This document shows, one piece after another, positions 8,808 through 17,075 of a stretch of 64,000 nt of DNA (position 1 is the stretch's first letter; each line of letters starts with the position of its first letter). The notes beneath the pieces are model-generated. The model saw nothing but the letters and a program-made list of their open reading frames with translations. It was not told where the DNA came from and did not search any database. Origin of the DNA: Pseudomonas taiwanensis (GTDB taxonomy: Bacteria > Pseudomonadota > Gammaproteobacteria > Pseudomonadales > Pseudomonadaceae); the NCBI RefSeq assembly GCF_013393345.1, contig NZ_QJRF01000053.1, positions 1 to 64,000 on the forward strand, given 5' to 3'. Position numbers and translations under genes: made by a program.

Positions 8808-10478
8808 ATGCGTGCTTCAGCAGCGCTGCTCGCGCTTGGCTGCGTAGCGTTCAGCCACGCCCATGCGCAACAGAACCCGGTTTACCTCAACAGCAACGAA
8901 ATCGAACGTCAGCTGCCCACCCCCAACCTGCCGGTGGACGCCTATCGACCGAAGGTGCCAGCGCTCAAGCTGCCAGAGGCGGGCAAGCCGCAACCCCTGA
9001 TGATGAGTACCCGGATCAGGGTTCGTGAGGTGCGGATCGAGGGCGGCAGCGTCTATCCCTCGGCCGAGTTGAATGGGGTCTACCAGCCCTTCGTGGGCCG
9101 CGAGGTGAGCCTGGGTGAACTGATCGAGGCCACCCGTGGAGTGACGCGGCGTTACCAGGGCGATGGCTACCTGCTGTCCTATGCCTTTCTGCCGGTGCAG
9201 GGTTTCGAGCAGGGCAGGGTCCGGGTGGTCCTGGTGGAGGGATACGTCAAGGACTACCAGGTACAGGGTGACATCGGCGCCGTGCACGCCCATGTCGACA
9301 AACTGGTCGCGCGCCTTCAGGCCGAGCGTCCACTGACTCGCAAGACCTTCGAGCGCTACACCAGCCTGATGGGGCGCATCCCCGGCGTCACCTTGAGTGC
9401 GCGGGTGCCGCCGCCAGCCACCACCGACGGCGCCAGCCGCCTGCAGATACAGGCGTCGCGCAAGCCCTGGACCAGCAGCCTCAACTTCAGTGAGGACAAC
9501 CGTGGTAGCGCCCAGGCGGTGCTGGGGCTCACCAGCAATGCCCGGACGGCCATGGCCGAGCAGGTGGGCATCAGCGTGCTGGCGCCGCCCGGAGAAGACG
9601 ACGAGCGCTACTACCGGCTCGACTACAGCCAGTACCTGGGCAGCGACGGCACGCGCCTGAATCTCTACAGCTCGCACTATCGCAGCCAGCCGGAAGACAA
9701 CCTGCGCCTTGCCAACGGCCTGGAACTGGAGCGCCACCTCAGCAATGACCGGCTCTCCATCGGCGCGAGCCATCCGCTGATTGCCGCGCAGAAGGAATGG
9801 CTGAGCCTCGGTGCGCGCCTCTATGGCGTGAATGACCGGGTGCGCTACGAGGTGGTCGGCTACCCCCTGAGCGTCGATGCCGATACCGACCTGCGTGCAC
9901 AGGCCTTCGAAGGCGATTGGAGCCGTGCTGACGAGCGCCGACTGCGCATTCTCAGCGCCGGCCTCTATCGCGGGTTGGATGCCCTGGGTGCGCGCACCGA
10001 CAGCGAACTGTTCGACCTGGAGTTCACCCGCTTGCGCCTGTCCGGCGTGCAGAGCGACCGCTTCGGTGAGCGGTGGCAAGGCGTGCTGTCCGCCGCGTTC
10101 TACTGGAGTGAAGACAGCCTGCCCGATGCCGAGCAGGTGGTATTCGGCGGCCAGAACTTCGGTCGAGGCTACCCGAGTGACCAGGCATCCGGAGACAAGG
10201 GATGGGGCGCGGCCTACGAAGTGAATCTCAGCCATCAGCGCGACGGCCGCTGGATTCGCCTGTTGCAACCCTACGTGGTGGTCGACACCGCACAGGCCTG
10301 GTTCAACGAGCAGCCGCTGTCCCGCTCACACCTGTCTTCGCTGGCGACTGGCGTGAGGATGGGCGACGCGCACTACTACAACGTCGCCCTGGAAGTGGCC
10401 AGGCCGATGTCGGACGAAGCCCTCGACAGCCGCAACCGCAGCCCGCGCGTGACCTTGAGTTTCAGCTACCAGCTCTAG
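8808..10478 (+). CDS. two-partner secretion outer-membrane transporter (ShlB/FhaC family)
   Basis: The protein has 556 residues. A Sec signal ends near residue 20 (AHA-QQ). A proline-rich linker is followed by a POTRA domain (about 66-145, RVREVRIEGG...GYLLSYAFLP...VRVVLVEGYV). The C-terminal half is a beta-barrel with the Omp85/TpsB loop-6 motif R453-G-Y and a last strand ending VTLSFSYQL. Such proteins export large TPS-domain proteins through the outer membrane. Oddly, no TPS-domain substrate is adjacent; the neighbour is the Gly-rich lipoprotein. CAGGGAG precedes the ATG. Family assignment is firm, substrate unknown. Confidence 0.9.
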   Translation: MRASAALLALGCVAFSHAHAQQNPVYLNSNEIERQLPTPNLPVDAYRPKVPALKLPEAGKPQPLMMSTRIRVREVRIEGGSVYPSAELNGVYQPFVGREVSLGELIEATRGVTRRYQGDGYLLSYAFLPVQGFEQGRVRVVLVEGYVKDYQVQGDIGAVHAHVDKLVARLQAERPLTRKTFERYTSLMGRIPGVTLSARVPPPATTDGASRLQIQASRKPWTSSLNFSEDNRGSAQAVLGLTSNARTAMAEQVGISVLAPPGEDDERYYRLDYSQYLGSDGTRLNLYSSHYRSQPEDNLRLANGLELERHLSNDRLSIGASHPLIAAQKEWLSLGARLYGVNDRVRYEVVGYPLSVDADTDLRAQAFEGDWSRADERRLRILSAGLYRGLDALGARTDSELFDLEFTRLRLSGVQSDRFGERWQGVLSAAFYWSEDSLPDAEQVVFGGQNFGRGYPSDQASGDKGWGAAYEVNLSHQRDGRWIRLLQPYVVVDTAQAWFNEQPLSRSHLSSLATGVRMGDAHYYNVALEVARPMSDEALDSRNRSPRVTLSFSYQL

Positions 10479-10482
10479 CAAC

Positions 10483-10516
10483 GAAAAAGGCCGCCATCCC
10501 GGGCGGCCTTGTTCTT
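10483..10516. terminator. bidirectional rho-independent terminator
   Basis: AAGGCCGCC (10487-10495) pairs with GGCGGCCTT (10502-10510) around a 6-base loop. It has an A-run on the left and a T-rich right side. It serves the convergent tpsB-like gene (+) and receiver gene (-). Confidence 0.85.
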
Positions 10517-10530
10517 TCGATTCGTGTGTA

Positions 10531-10944
10531 TCAGTTGCTCACCAGTTTCAGCTGGGTTTGCGGGAACTGGGCCTTGATGACCTCCACCAGGCGTTCCAGG
10601 TAGATGGGTTTGCGGAAGAAGTCGATCACATGAAGGCGCAGCACATCGATCACGTCGTCCATGTCGGCATGGCCCGAAGTCACGATCACTGGCAGGTGTT
10701 GCTTGTTGGTATGGGCACGCAGTCGCTGGATCAGTCGCATACCGCTTTCCTCGGGCATGCGCAGATCGGTGACGACCAGGGAGATATTGGGGTGGAGTAG
10801 CAAAAGGTCTATCGCGCTCCTGACCGAAGTGGCGGTGTGGCAGTAGAAGCCTTCGCCTTCGAGCATCTCTGCCAGTTCCAGCAGGATATCTTCTTCATCA
10901 TCGACCAAGAGCAATTGCTGTCGGAGCAGGGGAGTAGAGGGCAT
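10531..10944 (-). CDS. stand-alone receiver-domain response regulator beside flp
   Basis: The 137 residues are one CheY-like receiver: acidic pocket D15-D16, phospho-acceptor D60 (VVTDLRMP), T/S near 89-90 and K112 (RKP). There is no DNA-binding or enzymatic output domain. The gene follows flp on the same strand with 65 bases between them, so it is probably co-transcribed with the pilin. Single-domain receivers act through protein contacts or as phosphate sinks. Two Tad-linked partners in the window are the kinase PprA and the pseudo-receiver-containing TadZ. I recall no equivalent in the P. aeruginosa tad locus. Confidence 0.85.
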   Translation of the reverse strand: MPSTPLLRQQLLLVDDEEDILLELAEMLEGEGFYCHTATSVRSAIDLLLLHPNISLVVTDLRMPEESGMRLIQRLRAHTNKQHLPVIVTSGHADMDDVIDVLRLHVIDFFRKPIYLERLVEVIKAQFPQTQLKLVSN

Positions 10945-11009
10945 AGTTGGCCTCCTGCCGAGTTTCTACGTTATCCAGTTTTTTATTGATCAAACAGATA
11001 ACTTTATTT

Positions 11010-11204
11010 TTATGGGGTTGAGGCAGTGGTCATTCCGTTTTTGATTGAAGTGAAAGTGGTTTCAACCCCTTTCTTGATATCCGGGCTGAACGAAATAATC
11101 GCCACCGCAACCATCGCTGCCACTATCGCGTACTCAATACCGGATGCACCCTCTTCTTCCTTTCCAAACTTCCGCAGCTTCTTTGCAAGAGACAACAGGG
11201 ACAT
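11010..11204 (-). CDS. flp: Flp-type IVb pilin
   Basis: This 64-residue prepilin has a short basic leader ending KEEEG, then ASGIEYAIVAAMVAVAIIS, the Flp motif with Glu-Tyr after the cleavage site. The FppA peptidase encoded at about 22 kb would cut after the Gly. The mature pilin of about 45 residues polymerises into Flp pili used for adhesion and biofilm formation. GAGGAGT precedes the ATG. It is divergent from rcpC, as in known Pseudomonas tad loci. Confidence 0.95.
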   Translation of the reverse strand: MSLLSLAKKLRKFGKEEEGASGIEYAIVAAMVAVAIISFSPDIKKGVETTFTSIKNGMTTASTP

Positions 11205-11572
11205 GGTTATGGACTCCTCGCCTGATGGGGGTTTGCCTAAGGCAAGCTGAGCGTTGTCGAGAGACTTCTCCGCCGCAACTGTAAGAAAGCATTAATACCA
11301 AAGATATATATCCGGGCGGCTGTGGATTACTCCCCAGTAGTGGGGAATAAAACCCGGAACTGGGCGTATGTCTACAGCCAAATGAAACTTCAGGGCGTGT
11401 GAGAATTGTTTTCAGGCGAGGGAAAAATAAATTTATTTGCCAGGAAGAACTTCTGCTAAACAGATTTCAGGGCAAGTTAATGAAGTTGAGGAAGGCGGCC
11501 GCAGGCTGGTCGCAAAGTGAAGATGCCCCCATACGCAGGGGCCTGTAGTTCTCACGGCAGAGGAAGTGCCAG
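11205..11572. promoter_or_regulatory. flp / rcpC divergent regulatory region
   Basis: These 368 bases are AT-rich compared with the flanking genes and should hold the flp and tad operon promoters. TTAATACCAA at 11292-11301, next to AAGATATATATCC, matches the 10-mer upstream of the Gly-rich lipoprotein gene. PprB is the obvious candidate regulator from the known biology of this locus. I did not identify -35/-10 elements with confidence. Confidence 0.5.
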
Positions 11573-12505
11573 ATGAATAGCCGGATGACCATGGCTTTGG
11601 CCGCGGTGCTGCTGTTGGGCGCCTTGTTGGCCGGATACTGGGGAATAGTGCTCAGCCGCGCACCGCAGGCCGTCGAGACGGTTTCGCCGGTCGCTCCCCG
11701 TGATACCTCCCCCCTTGCCACCGACGCCGCCGACAAGCTGCGCACCCCCGTGGTGGTCGCCGCGCGGGCCCTCAGTCCCTTCGTCGCGGTGACGGCTGAG
11801 GACCTGCGCATCGAAGAGCTGCGCATCGCGCCGCCCGGCAGTTTCAGCAAGGTCGAAGACGTCATCGGCCGCCGCCCCTGGACGGCGGTGCCGGCCGGTA
11901 GTTGGCTGGAACCGGCCAGTTTCGAGGCCGGCGGCCCGCTGGCGCGGATGATCCGCACCGATGAACGCGCTGTGGCAGTGGCAGTGGATGAAGTGGTGGG
12001 CGGCGGGGGTCATCTGCGTCCGGGCGACTACGTGGACGTCCTGCTGTTCCTGCGTGGCGAGGCCGGCGCCAGCCAGCAGAGTGCCCAGGTGGCGGTGCCC
12101 GCCCTGCGCCTGTTGAGCTTCGGCGAAGACCTCGGCCCCGACGCCGAAGGCCGCGCCAGCCAGCCCGCCAAAGAGGGCGAGCAGGTCGAGCGTCGCGCGC
12201 CGAGCACTGCCGTCCTGGCCGTGCCCGAACAATGGGTGACCCGCCTGATGCTGGCCAGCCAGGCCGGTTCCTTGCGCCTGGCCGTGCGCAGCGCCGATGA
12301 ACGCCTGCTGGAGCGCTACCAGACCGGTGAATCGACGGCGGTGTCCCTGGACGCCAACAGTCGTCATCTGATGCCTCTCGAACAACTGAGTGCGTCACCG
12401 ACTCCCCGACGCACCGTGGCACCCGCCCCGACGGTGGCGCCCGCCAGCAAGGGGCCCGGAGTCGCCGTCTACCGTGGTGCCGAACTGACCCGCCAGATTC
12501 CCTGA
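11573..12505 (+). CDS. rcpC: Flp pilus assembly protein RcpC/CpaB
   Basis: This 310-residue inner-membrane-anchored periplasmic protein has an N-terminal helix (about 7-27). A SAF domain starts at about residue 58 (VVVAARALSPFVAVTAEDL) and an RcpC/CpaB domain follows (VAVAVDEVVGGGGHLRPGDYVDVLL). The C-terminal tail is Pro/Ala-rich. It works with the RcpA secretin in the outer part of the Tad machine. GAGGAAG precedes the ATG. It is first in the plus-strand tad operon, with rcpA starting 19 bases after its stop. Confidence 0.92.
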   Translation: MNSRMTMALAAVLLLGALLAGYWGIVLSRAPQAVETVSPVAPRDTSPLATDAADKLRTPVVVAARALSPFVAVTAEDLRIEELRIAPPGSFSKVEDVIGRRPWTAVPAGSWLEPASFEAGGPLARMIRTDERAVAVAVDEVVGGGGHLRPGDYVDVLLFLRGEAGASQQSAQVAVPALRLLSFGEDLGPDAEGRASQPAKEGEQVERRAPSTAVLAVPEQWVTRLMLASQAGSLRLAVRSADERLLERYQTGESTAVSLDANSRHLMPLEQLSASPTPRRTVAPAPTVAPASKGPGVAVYRGAELTRQIP

Positions 12506-12524
12506 CCCCGCAAGGAACGCCTGA

Positions 12525-13748
12525 ATGAAGCACTGGATCGCCTCCCTGATCTTTCCACTGCTCGGCTGCGTGCCCCTGACGGCCTTGGCTGCGTCGGGCT
12601 GCGATGCGTTGGGCCAGGCGGCAGGCGTGGTGGAGGTCGGGCAGGGTCGTCAGGAAGTCATGAGCTACCCGCAGGCCATTACACGCCTGGCCGTGGGCGA
12701 TCCGGAAGTGGCCGACGTCCAGCTCGCCGACAAGCACTCCTTCCTTGTTACCGGCAAGCGCGCCGGTGCCACCAGCCTGATGGTCTGGACCAGCTGCAGC
12801 CGCGAGCCGCGCCGCAGCCTGCTGTATATCGAAGGCGTGGCCAGCGCGGCGCTGGCCGAATCCCTGGATGAGCCGCAGGTTGCCGATCCGGTGCCGAGCC
12901 AGGTGCAGACCGATATCCGCTTCGTCGAGGTCAGTCGTGGCAAGCTCAAGCAGGCCAGCACCTCGTTGGTACGTCAGGGTTCCAATCTCTTCGTGCTGGG
13001 CGCGCCGGGCAGCCTCAACAACATTTCGGTGACCCCCGACGGCATTCTCGATGGCACCTTCGGCGGCGCCACCGGTGGCTTCAACGTCATCTGGGGGGGC
13101 GGCAGCAGCAAGGTGCTGGGCTTTATCAACGCGCTGGAGAACAGCGGCTTCGCCTACACCCTGGCCAAGCCCAGCCTGGTTGCCCTGAGCGGCCAGAGTG
13201 CGAGCTTCCTCGCCGGCGGCGAATTCCCCGTTCCAGTGCCCAATGGCGAGGGCGACAACATCACCATCGAATACAAGGAGTTCGGCGTGCGCCTGACCCT
13301 TACTCCAACGGTGGTCGGGCGTCAGCGCATTTCCCTGAAGGTGGCGCCCGAGGTCAGCGAACTGGATTTCAGCGCCGGCGTCAGCATCGCCGGTACCCAG
13401 GTGCCGGCGCTCAAGGTACGGCGCACCGATACCAGCATCTCCCTGGCGGATGGTGAGAGCTTCGTCATTAGCGGCCTGATCAGCAGCCAGAACATCGCCA
13501 ACATCGACAAGTTCCCCGGTCTCGGCGACCTGCCGGTGATCGGTGCGCTGTTCCGCTCTTCGCAGATCGATCGCGAAGACCGCGAGCTGCTGATGATCGT
13601 CACCCCGCACCTGGTCCAGCCGCTGGCGGCGGGTGCACAACTGCCCGAGCTTCCCGGCGAAGGTCTGCGCCGCTACGACCCGGGCTTCTTCGACTTCTAC
13701 CTGAACGAGCGTGGCGACTTCGATCGCCGCGCCGGGCTGTCCGAGTGA
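12525..13748 (+). CDS. rcpA: Tad secretin RcpA/CpaC, outer-membrane pore
   Basis: This 407-residue secretin has a Sec signal (cleavage near ALAA), then an N-terminal pilus/secretin domain (RLAVGDPEVADVQL, FLVTGKRAGATSL). The C-terminal secretin domain shows KPSLVALSGQSASFLAGGEFPVPV and a late GDLPVIGALFRS motif. It forms the multimeric channel for the Flp pilus. It lies between rcpC and tadZ in the conserved order. Confidence 0.94.
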   Translation: MKHWIASLIFPLLGCVPLTALAASGCDALGQAAGVVEVGQGRQEVMSYPQAITRLAVGDPEVADVQLADKHSFLVTGKRAGATSLMVWTSCSREPRRSLLYIEGVASAALAESLDEPQVADPVPSQVQTDIRFVEVSRGKLKQASTSLVRQGSNLFVLGAPGSLNNISVTPDGILDGTFGGATGGFNVIWGGGSSKVLGFINALENSGFAYTLAKPSLVALSGQSASFLAGGEFPVPVPNGEGDNITIEYKEFGVRLTLTPTVVGRQRISLKVAPEVSELDFSAGVSIAGTQVPALKVRRTDTSISLADGESFVISGLISSQNIANIDKFPGLGDLPVIGALFRSSQIDREDRELLMIVTPHLVQPLAAGAQLPELPGEGLRRYDPGFFDFYLNERGDFDRRAGLSE

Positions 13749-13755
13749 GGCCGGC

Positions 13756-14922
13756 ATGAGTCAGACATTCCTCGCTTTCACCCGCCGCAGTGCCGATCTG
13801 GAATGGTTGCAGAGCGCCCTGACGCCGTTGGGGCAGGTGCTCAGCGCCGGTCGCGGCGCGCTCGACGAGCTGCTCGGGCTGATCGACGTCACCAGCGCCA
13901 GCCTGGTCTTCGTCGGCCTGGACCGCGAAAACCTGGTGGCCCAGACCTCGCTAATCGAAGGCGCCCTCGCGGCGCGGCCGATGCTGGCGGTGGTGGCCAT
14001 GGGCGATGGCCTGGACAACCAGCTGGTGCTCAACGCCATGCGCGCTGGCGCCCGTGATTTCGTCGCCTACGGCGCCCGCACCAGCGAGGTGGCCGGATTG
14101 GTGCGGCGTCTGGTGCAGCGGCTACCAAGCGTGCTCCCCAATCACAATGCCGGACGCCTCACCGCCCTGTTCAGTCGCCAGCAGGATGCCGATGCGGCGC
14201 TGCTGTCTGCGCACCTGGCGCTGGCGATCCAGCAGTGCGGCCAGCGCACCTTGCTGCTGGACCTCGGCCAACCCCAGGGCGACAGCCTGGCGCTGCTCGG
14301 GCTGGAAGCGTCCTTCCATTTCGCCGATGCCCTGCGCAACCTGCGCCGGCTGGATGCCGCCCTGATCGACAGCGCCTTCGGCAGCCACCCCCAGGGGCTG
14401 CGCCTGCTGGTGCAGGAGGCAGGCGGCGAAACCCTGGAGCGGATCAACGCCGCCGAGCTCTACCTGTTGCTCGGCACCCTGCGCCAGCACTTCCAGCACA
14501 TCGTGGTGAACCTGGTGGGGCAGCCCGATAGCGAGGCCCTGCGCATCCTCGTCGGCAACGCCGACCAGTTTCTCTGGTGCACCGACCAGAGCGTGCCGGA
14601 CTGCCGCCGCAACATCGAGCTGCTGGGACGCTGGCGCGAAGCCGGGGTCAAGCTGGAGCACGCGCAACTGCTGGTGGATCGTCACCTGCGCGGCGTGGCG
14701 CCGGAAACCGAAGTACTGGCGCGCTCCTTCAACCTGCCCGTAGCGGAAACCCTGCCCAACAGTCCCGAGCTGCGGATGAATGCCAAGAACCAGGGCCGCA
14801 GCCTGTTTGAGCTGGCGCCCCGTGAGCGCCTCAGCCAGCGCCTGCGCCAGCTGGGCGAGCGCCTGGCCTGCAGCGAGCAGCCGCGCCTGCGGCCGTGGCA
14901 ACGGCTCTGGAGCGTCCGCTGA
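13756..14922 (+). CDS. tadZ: TadZ/CpaE-like pilus localisation protein with a degenerate P-loop
   Basis: The 388-residue protein combines an N-terminal pseudo-receiver domain (about 1-125) with a MinD/ParA-like ATPase fold. Start 13756 (MSQTFLAF) is taken from its position after rcpA. At the Walker A site (about residues 135-152) the sequence is LTALFSRQQDADAALL, without Gly-Lys-Ser/Thr; the following LLLDLGQPQGD strand is kept. It probably marks the pilus assembly site at the pole rather than hydrolysing ATP in the usual way. Its stop overlaps the tadA start by one base (TGATG). Confidence 0.88.
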   Translation: MSQTFLAFTRRSADLEWLQSALTPLGQVLSAGRGALDELLGLIDVTSASLVFVGLDRENLVAQTSLIEGALAARPMLAVVAMGDGLDNQLVLNAMRAGARDFVAYGARTSEVAGLVRRLVQRLPSVLPNHNAGRLTALFSRQQDADAALLSAHLALAIQQCGQRTLLLDLGQPQGDSLALLGLEASFHFADALRNLRRLDAALIDSAFGSHPQGLRLLVQEAGGETLERINAAELYLLLGTLRQHFQHIVVNLVGQPDSEALRILVGNADQFLWCTDQSVPDCRRNIELLGRWREAGVKLEHAQLLVDRHLRGVAPETEVLARSFNLPVAETLPNSPELRMNAKNQGRSLFELAPRERLSQRLRQLGERLACSEQPRLRPWQRLWSVR

Positions 14923-16193
14923 TGAGCGGCGAGAGCCTGTTCGGCGGCGCCGCCCGCTACACCCAGCTGGGCCATAACGATCCTCAGGGCCTGAAGCTGG
15001 TGCTGCACCGCTACATCATCGATGCCATCGACGATGACGGCGTGAACATCCTCGAAGGCGCGCGTGGCGCGGTCTCCCAGTACGTCATCGACAAGGTGGT
15101 GGAGTTCGTCGGTCGCCATCACCTGGCGGTGTCGCGCTATGAAATGGAGCGGCTGGCCGAAGAGCTGGTAGATGAACTCACCGGCTTCGGCCCGCTGGAA
15201 GTGCTGCTGCGCGACCCCGGCGTCACCGAGATCCTCGTCAATGGCCCTTGCCGCATCTTCATCGAGCGCGAGGGCGTGCTGCACCAGAGCGATCTGCGCT
15301 TCATCGACGACCAGCACGTGCTGCGGGTGATCCAGCGCATCCTCGCGCCGCTCGGCCGGCGTCTCGACGAGTCCAGCCCGATGGTCGACGCGCGCCTGCC
15401 GGACGGCAGCCGGGTCAACGCCATCATCCCGCCCATCGCCCTGGATGGCCCCTGCATCTCGGTGCGCAAGTTCCGCAAGGATCTGCTGCAAAGCTCCGAC
15501 CTGCTGGCCTACCAGTCCCTGGACGAACCCATGCTGCAGTTCATTCGCCGTGCCGTGGGCGAGCGCTGCAACATCCTGGTCAGCGGCGGCACCGGTACCG
15601 GCAAGACCACGCTGCTCAACGTCATGAGCCTGTTGATCGACAGCCATGAACGCCTGGTGACCATCGAGGACACCGCCGAACTGCAACTCAACCATCCCCA
15701 TGTGGTGCGCCTGGAAACCCGCCCGCCGAATGCCGAGGGGCGCGGCGAAGTGGCCGCCAGCGACCTGATCCGCAACGCCCTGCGCATGCGCCCGGACCGC
15801 ATCATCCTCGGTGAGATTCGTGGCGTCGAAGTGCTCGACGTGTTGCAGGCGATGAACACCGGTCACGACGGTTCCATGAGCACCGTGCACGCCAACTCGG
15901 CGCTGGATTCGCTGCTGCGCCTGGAAACCCTGGTGGGGCTCACTGGCCGCCAGGTGGCCGAACGCACCTTGCGGCAGATGATCTGCGCGGCCCTCGACCT
16001 GGTGGTCCAGCTCACCCGCCTGCCCAACGGCCGACGCTGCATCAGCGAAGTCGTGGAGGTGGTCGGCGTGCGTGACGACGTCTACGTCACCAACTGCCTG
16101 TTCCGCCTCGACCGCGCCAGCGGTCGCTTCATCACCGAGGCGGTCAACCCCGCCGGGGAGAAGCTGCGCCAGGTCGTGGGGGGCGCCCGATGA
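14922..16193 (+). CDS. tadA: Tad pilus assembly ATPase (CpaF/VirB11-like)
   Basis: This 423-residue secretion ATPase powers Flp pilus assembly. Walker A is SGGTGTGKTT with K228. An Asp/Walker B region follows (RPDRIILGEIRG), and a His box lies in GHDGSMSTVHANS. Start 14922 is chosen because it overlaps the tadZ stop and gives the usual family length; an upstream in-frame ATG at 14895 lies inside tadZ. The 3' end overlaps tadB by four bases. Confidence 0.95.
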   Translation: MSGESLFGGAARYTQLGHNDPQGLKLVLHRYIIDAIDDDGVNILEGARGAVSQYVIDKVVEFVGRHHLAVSRYEMERLAEELVDELTGFGPLEVLLRDPGVTEILVNGPCRIFIEREGVLHQSDLRFIDDQHVLRVIQRILAPLGRRLDESSPMVDARLPDGSRVNAIIPPIALDGPCISVRKFRKDLLQSSDLLAYQSLDEPMLQFIRRAVGERCNILVSGGTGTGKTTLLNVMSLLIDSHERLVTIEDTAELQLNHPHVVRLETRPPNAEGRGEVAASDLIRNALRMRPDRIILGEIRGVEVLDVLQAMNTGHDGSMSTVHANSALDSLLRLETLVGLTGRQVAERTLRQMICAALDLVVQLTRLPNGRRCISEVVEVVGVRDDVYVTNCLFRLDRASGRFITEAVNPAGEKLRQVVGGAR

Positions 16194-17074
16194 GCGCGCC
16201 GCTTCTGCTCGGCCTGCTCGGCAGCCTGCTGCTGGCGCTGGGGCTCGTGCTGCTGCAGAAGGGCTGGCGCCAGTCCGGCCAGGAACGGGTGCTGCAACGC
16301 CTGGGGCAGGGCATGGCGGCGACGGGGCCCGTGTCCAACCGCGCCGGATGGCTGGAGCGGACCTTCCTGCGCGCCGGCCTGGACCTGCCACGCGAACGGC
16401 TCGGGCTATTGCTGACGACATGGCTGGCGGCAGTCTTGCTGGCGGCACTGGCCGGCGGCTGGATACCAGCACTGGCGATGGCGCTGCTGATACCCCTGGG
16501 CCTGCGCGCCTGGCTGGGGTGGCGCTATCGTCGGCGGGTGCGGCGCCTGGTCGAGCAACTGCCGACGTTGCTCGATCAGGTGGTCCGCAGCCTGCATGCC
16601 GGACGGACCCTTGGCGATGCCGTGGTGCGCGCTATCGACGCGTCGCCCGACCCGCTGCGCGCGGCCCTGTCGCGGGTGTCGCGGGATGTGCAGTTGGGCG
16701 TCAGCCTGCCCGACGCGTTGCAGGAAGTGGCCGACCTGTTCGAACAGGAGGAACTGCGCATCCTCGCCCTCGGCGTACGGGTCAATCACCGCTACGGCGG
16801 CGGCGCCAGCGAACTGCTGGGCAACCTGATCAAGGTCATCCAGGAGCGCGAACAGATCGCCCGCCAGTTGCGCGCCATGACCGGTGAAACCCGTTTCACC
16901 GCCGTGGTGCTGGCGCTGCTGCCGATCTCGGTGGCCGGCTACATCCTGGCGGTGAATCCGGGTTACTTGATGAGCCTGTGGCTGGATGCCAGTGGCCAAC
17001 GGATGCTGCTCACGGCCTTCCTCATGCAGGCGCTGGGCTGCTTCATCCTCTGGCGCATGCTGAGGAGCGTGTGA
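16190..17074 (+). CDS. tadB: Tad inner-membrane platform protein TadB
   Basis: This 294-residue protein has one N-terminal helix, a central hydrophobic pair, and a GspF-type cytoplasmic domain (RRLVEQLPTLLDQVVRSLHAGRTL...LPDALQEVADLF). C-terminal membrane segments follow. With TadC it forms the platform on which TadA acts. The start is coupled to tadA through an ATGA overlap. Confidence 0.93.
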   Translation: MSAPLLLGLLGSLLLALGLVLLQKGWRQSGQERVLQRLGQGMAATGPVSNRAGWLERTFLRAGLDLPRERLGLLLTTWLAAVLLAALAGGWIPALAMALLIPLGLRAWLGWRYRRRVRRLVEQLPTLLDQVVRSLHAGRTLGDAVVRAIDASPDPLRAALSRVSRDVQLGVSLPDALQEVADLFEQEELRILALGVRVNHRYGGGASELLGNLIKVIQEREQIARQLRAMTGETRFTAVVLALLPISVAGYILAVNPGYLMSLWLDASGQRMLLTAFLMQALGCFILWRMLRSV

Positions 17075-17075
17075 G

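Noticed and set aside
11292-11301. TTAATACCAA as a proven PprB binding site
   Set aside because: I do not reliably remember the PprB consensus, and only two copies are visible in opposite orientation relative to their genes.
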